Assembly: GCA_938083405.1 (NCBI GenBank)
Contig: CALKCV010000132.1
Location: 1-7,011 of the forward strand
Length of the DNA stretch: 7,011 nucleotides
Direction of reading: 5' to 3'
Origin: an uncultured Microcoleaceae cyanobacterium
GTDB taxonomy: Bacteria; Cyanobacteriota; Cyanobacteriia; Cyanobacteriales; Microcoleaceae
Shown here: positions 4,847 through 7,011 of the stretch, one piece after another
Position numbering within the stretch: the first letter of the stretch is position 1
How the letters are laid out: every line of letters starts with the position of its first letter
Position numbers and translations under genes: made by a program
Notes under the pieces: generated by a model
The model's input: only the letters and a program-made list of their open reading frames with translations
What the model was told of the DNA's origin: nothing
Databases searched by the model: none

Positions 4847-6607
4847 ATGACACACTCTAAATTACCTCAAAAAAACCCAACTCAATATCTTAAAGTAGTT
4901 CCCCCTTCCGTTGCCAAACCGACACCGCCCCAGACAGAAAATGCCGAAGTAACAGACAGCAAAAAATCCGCAGAAACTCCTCCTCCCCAGGATAAGAAAA
5001 AACGTTCTTTACTGCCCATAATTAGTAAAATAGTTGTAATTGGGGCCGTAGCCACCGGGGGATATTATATCGGCATGATGCCAGTGAGTCATACAGTAAC
5101 CGGCAAAGCAGAAATCACTTCTACACCAGCCGCGCGTCAGTTAGTTACCATGCCCTTTGATGGGGCCGCGACCTTAAAAGTAATTCCCCATCAAAAAGTC
5201 AAAGGGGGGGATATCATCGCCGAAATTACTAGCTTTGAATTAGACAATCAAATAGCAGCAGCCAGCCGCATTTTAGAACAAGCAAAAGTTGATTTTAACG
5301 CAGCAGAGAAAGAGTTAATTGTTGTCAAAAGTCGCCTGGAAGGGGCTCGAACCGAAGAAGCGATCGCCCGGACTATAGCAGAGAAAAGGCGAGAAGAACT
5401 GCTGGCAATTCTGAGCGATCGCGGCTTGCCAAAAACCCGCCAATTCGAGCATGAAATAGACAGAATAAAAAGCGATAAAACGGGCATTAACCACGAGATT
5501 GCAGGTGCCAGAAGCGAGATAGCAGAAATCGAACTTTTAATTCGAGGAACCAGAAGCGAAATAGCAGGGCTGCAAAATCAAAGTCTGGTAATTGAAAGCG
5601 AAATAGCCGAAATTGAAACCACCATAAAAGGCAAAGAAGGAGACATCGAAAAACTGCAAAATCGGTTAAGCCAAATCGAACCAGATATTAATAAACTACA
5701 AGAATTAGCCGACGAAGGCTTAGTAGGAACCATGCACCCGCAGCTAGTTAATTTTAAAGATAAGAAGGAAGATTTGCTCCTATCAATTCATCGGGAAGAA
5801 AGCGCGATCGCCGCCTTAAAACAGCAAATTAGGCAGAAAGAAAATCAACTGGCAGCCCAACAAGAAGAAATCAACCAAAAAGAAAGCCAACTGGCGGCGC
5901 AACAGGAGAAAATACCGCAGAAAGAAAGCGCGATCGACTACTTAGAAAATCAACGGGAACAAAGAGACAATATTATCGCCGCTAAAGCAGAAGAAATCGC
6001 TGAATTCAAGCGGTTATTAGAAGAAGAAATAGAGGAAAAAGAATACGAATTAGAACAGCGAATAGCTGCCAGAAAATCTTTGCAAAAAGAAGCAGAAGCA
6101 ACGGCGGCGGCAGTGGTAGATAAAAAGCAATTAGTAGAACAGTCATCTGCGGAGATTCAACGACTAGAAAAAGAGCAAGAAGGGTTAACCTTAAAAGCGA
6201 CGACTTCGGGAACGGTAGTAACTTCGGATTTAGACTTATTAAATAATCGGAATATGAAAGCAGGGGACGTAATTTTAAATATTGTCGATTTGCAAAAACT
6301 GACTGCCAGCGTTAAAATCTCTCAAGAGGATATAGACTTAGTAGAACCTCAGATGCCAGTAGAATTTAAACCTCGGGATGCGGATATTTATTCTTATTCG
6401 GCGAGGGTGTTAGATATTCCCTCGGTGGTAAAGTTAGACGAGTCCGGGCAAAATCCAGTTTTAACCGTAACTATTGGCATAGATAATCAGGGCGATCGCT
6501 TGCGACCCGGTTTAGAGGGATACGCCCATATTAAAACAGAAGAAATGCGAATTTATCAGAAGATAACTCGCGAATTTCTGAAGTTATTCCCTTGGTGGAA
6601 ATTGTAA
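4847..6607 (+). CDS. HlyD-family membrane-fusion/adaptor protein with very long coiled coil
   Basis: The 586-residue product has a Pro/Lys-rich cytosolic N-terminus (1-53), one membrane anchor (about 55-77) and a first half of a biotinyl-lipoyl-like domain (about 95-126, with FDGAATLKVIPHQKVKGGDIIAEI). A roughly 320-residue alpha-helical coiled coil (about 127-445) follows, then the second lipoyl half (about 446-480, LKATTSGTVVTSDLDLL) and a beta-barrel-like C-terminal part (480-565, with VEFKPRDADIYSYSARV and LRPGLEGYAHIKT). This is the order of HlyD/periplasmic adaptors, which bridge an inner-membrane transporter to the outer membrane. The coil contains near-identical 14-residue units (QKENQLAAQQEEIN, QKESQLAAQQEKIP) and repeated SEIAEIE/SEIAGLQ blocks, so it seems to have grown by internal duplication. 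The partner ATPase is not in the window. The M50 gene upstream is the probable functional partner, separated by a 227-bp repeat-filled spacer. The ATG at 4847 follows an AATTATT array with no Shine-Dalgarno sequence. Confidence 0.9.
   Translation: MTHSKLPQKNPTQYLKVVPPSVAKPTPPQTENAEVTDSKKSAETPPPQDKKKRSLLPIISKIVVIGAVATGGYYIGMMPVSHTVTGKAEITSTPAARQLVTMPFDGAATLKVIPHQKVKGGDIIAEITSFELDNQIAAASRILEQAKVDFNAAEKELIVVKSRLEGARTEEAIARTIAEKRREELLAILSDRGLPKTRQFEHEIDRIKSDKTGINHEIAGARSEIAEIELLIRGTRSEIAGLQNQSLVIESEIAEIETTIKGKEGDIEKLQNRLSQIEPDINKLQELADEGLVGTMHPQLVNFKDKKEDLLLSIHREESAIAALKQQIRQKENQLAAQQEEINQKESQLAAQQEKIPQKESAIDYLENQREQRDNIIAAKAEEIAEFKRLLEEEIEEKEYELEQRIAARKSLQKEAEATAAAVVDKKQLVEQSSAEIQRLEKEQEGLTLKATTSGTVVTSDLDLLNNRNMKAGDVILNIVDLQKLTASVKISQEDIDLVEPQMPVEFKPRDADIYSYSARVLDIPSVVKLDESGQNPVLTVTIGIDNQGDRLRPGLEGYAHIKTEEMRIYQKITREFLKLFPWWKL
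5830..5940 (+). repeat. Internal 42-bp (14-residue) coding repeats in the HlyD coiled coil
   Basis: Within the HlyD-like gene, residues 330-343 (QKENQLAAQQEEIN), 344-357 (QKESQLAAQQEKIP) and the start of the next unit (QKESAIDYLE) follow each other with a strict 14-residue period, that is two coiled-coil heptads. The first two copies differ at only a few residues. The DNA shows the same period (GAAAATCAACTGGCAGCCCA versus GAAAGCCAACTGGCGGCGCA), consistent with duplication that lengthens the coil in frame. Confidence 0.75.
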
Positions 6608-6612
6608 TATTA

Positions 6613-6643
6613 ATTAATAATTAATAATTAATAATTAATAATT
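6613..6643. repeat. TTAATAA heptamer array downstream of the HlyD-like gene
   Basis: Four exact TTAATAA copies (6614-6620, 6621-6627, 6628-6634, 6635-6641) begin six bases after the HlyD stop codon, preceded by a partial TATTAA. The unit is the reverse complement (rotated) of AATTATT, so the arrays on either side of the gene are in inverted orientation and share a 24-bp perfect complement. Confidence 0.88.
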
Positions 6644-6660
6644 GGGTTATTAGCGTAGGG

Positions 6661-6701
6661 TTTCTAAACCTTTGCGGGGAGTCCCAGAAACCGGGTTTCT
6701 T
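6661..6701. repeat. Dispersed palindromic repeat, copy A (left arm degraded)
   Basis: This 41-bp sequence (TTTCTAAACCTTTGCGGGGA, then GTCCC and AGAAACCGGGTTTCT at 6686-6700, then T) is repeated at 6747-6787 with one difference (A to G). Copy A retains only GGTTTCT (6659-6665) of the left palindromic arm. The 15-bp quasi-palindrome could act as a weak hairpin 3' of the HlyD-like gene. Confidence 0.85.
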
Positions 6702-6736
6702 CATTAACTTCTCGGTTGAGATATAAAAATTGCTGG

Positions 6737-6787
6737 AGAAACCCGGTTTCTAGACCTTTGCGGGGAGTCCCAGAAACCGGGTTTCTT
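6737..6787. repeat. Dispersed palindromic repeat, copy B (both arms), overlapping the antitoxin 3' end
   Basis: AGAAACCCGGTTTCT (6737-6751) and AGAAACCGGGTTTCT (6772-6786) are perfect 15-bp inverted arms around a 20-base centre containing CTTTGCGGGGAGTCCC. This looks like a complete small non-autonomous palindromic element of about 50 bp. Read on the minus strand it supplies the last twelve sense codons and most of the stop codon of the antitoxin-like gene. AGAAACC[C/G]GGTTTCT repeats are, from general knowledge, frequent in filamentous cyanobacterial genomes. Confidence 0.85.
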
Positions 6788-6989
6788 TATTTATATCTAC
6801 CTGCCGACACTCTGTTGTAATTGCTCGTTGTAATTCCTCTGCCTCTGAGTCGCTTAAAATTCCTGCAAACTTGGCTAGAGGATGTTTTTCGCGTGTAGCC
6901 TTAACCCGATGGAAAAAGTCTAGCACTGTTTCTACTAAGTCATCAGGCGCTTGTTCGAGTTCCAGAATCAACTGCTCGCGATCGCTCAT
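6750..6989 (-). CDS. VapB/DUF2281-like antitoxin, orphan, C-terminus replaced by a repeat
   Basis: The 79-residue product begins MSDREQLILELEQAPDDLVE and continues with VLDFFHRVK and HPLAKFAGILSDSEAEELQ (residues 36-54), the pattern of small cyanobacterial antitoxin-like proteins that usually precede a PIN-domain toxin. The amphipathic N-terminal helices would dimerise, and the C-terminal tail would bind the toxin. From memory, relatives end close to CRQVD-x-NEW. Here the sequence is intact to CRQVDIN (residue 67) and then reads KETRFLGLPAKV, twelve residues encoded by the palindromic repeat. No toxin follows: downstream on this strand are only repeats and then the convergent HlyD-like gene. 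A weak AAGGGA lies some 14 bases before the ATG, too far for a good ribosome binding site. It may be a non-functional relic or a solo antitoxin. Family assignment is from motif memory. Confidence 0.68.
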   Translation of the reverse strand: MSDREQLILELEQAPDDLVETVLDFFHRVKATREKHPLAKFAGILSDSEAEELQRAITTECRQVDINKETRFLGLPAKV

Positions 6990-7011
6990 GTTTTTGATAC
7001 TAATTCCCTTA

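Noticed and set aside
6737..6787. Insertion sequence end.
   Set aside because: The inverted arms enclose only 20 bases and there is no transposase in the window, so at most a small non-autonomous palindromic element.

Overview
The window looks like a chromosomal stretch from a filamentous cyanobacterium, perhaps an Oscillatoria/Microcoleus-type genome. The main evidence is the HIP1 octamer GCGATCGC, which I count about thirteen times in 7 kb (for example at 122, 596, 1034, 2098, 2682, 2738, 3084, 4429, 5360, 5415, 5804, 6492 and 6978). Chance would give well under one. Heptanucleotide tandem repeats and small palindromic repeats between the genes, and the HPLAKFAGILSD-type antitoxin at the right edge, fit the same origin. 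The species assignment is inference.

Layout, left to right: (1) a subtilisin-family (S8) serine protease, open at the left edge and ending at 2170. Behind its catalytic domain it carries a very regular cationic amphipathic heptad segment, a hydrophobic segment and four ~43-residue repeats. (2) A small coiled-coil ORF ending at 2632, in the same frame as the protease and separated from it only by one TGA. (3) A strong intrinsic terminator (2654-2700) and a dispersed palindrome (2707-2733). (4) A membrane zinc metalloprotease of the M50/site-2 type (2859-4619) with a duplicated N-terminal WICP-containing domain plus a third related segment. (5) A 227-bp spacer of hairpin repeats and a 94-bp direct repeat. 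(6) A HlyD-type membrane-fusion/adaptor protein with a very long coiled coil (4847-6607), flanked by inverted copies of an AATTATT heptamer array. (7) A convergent, apparently orphan antitoxin-like gene (minus strand, 6750-6989) whose last twelve codons are supplied by a dispersed repeat.

How the genes may work together: a membrane M50 peptidase with PqqD-like N-terminal modules next to a HlyD-like adaptor is a recurrent arrangement in bacterial peptide maturation/export loci (compare YydH-type putative peptide zinc metalloproteases). Directly upstream lies a subtilase with a detachable-looking cationic amphipathic module. My working hypothesis is a processing and export locus in which the subtilase and the coiled-coil product are cargo or effector, and M50 plus HlyD are the membrane machinery. 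No ABC ATPase or outer-membrane channel gene is present in the window. The terminator at 2654-2700 places the protease/coiled-coil pair in a separate transcription unit from M50, so the link between the two halves rests on proximity only.
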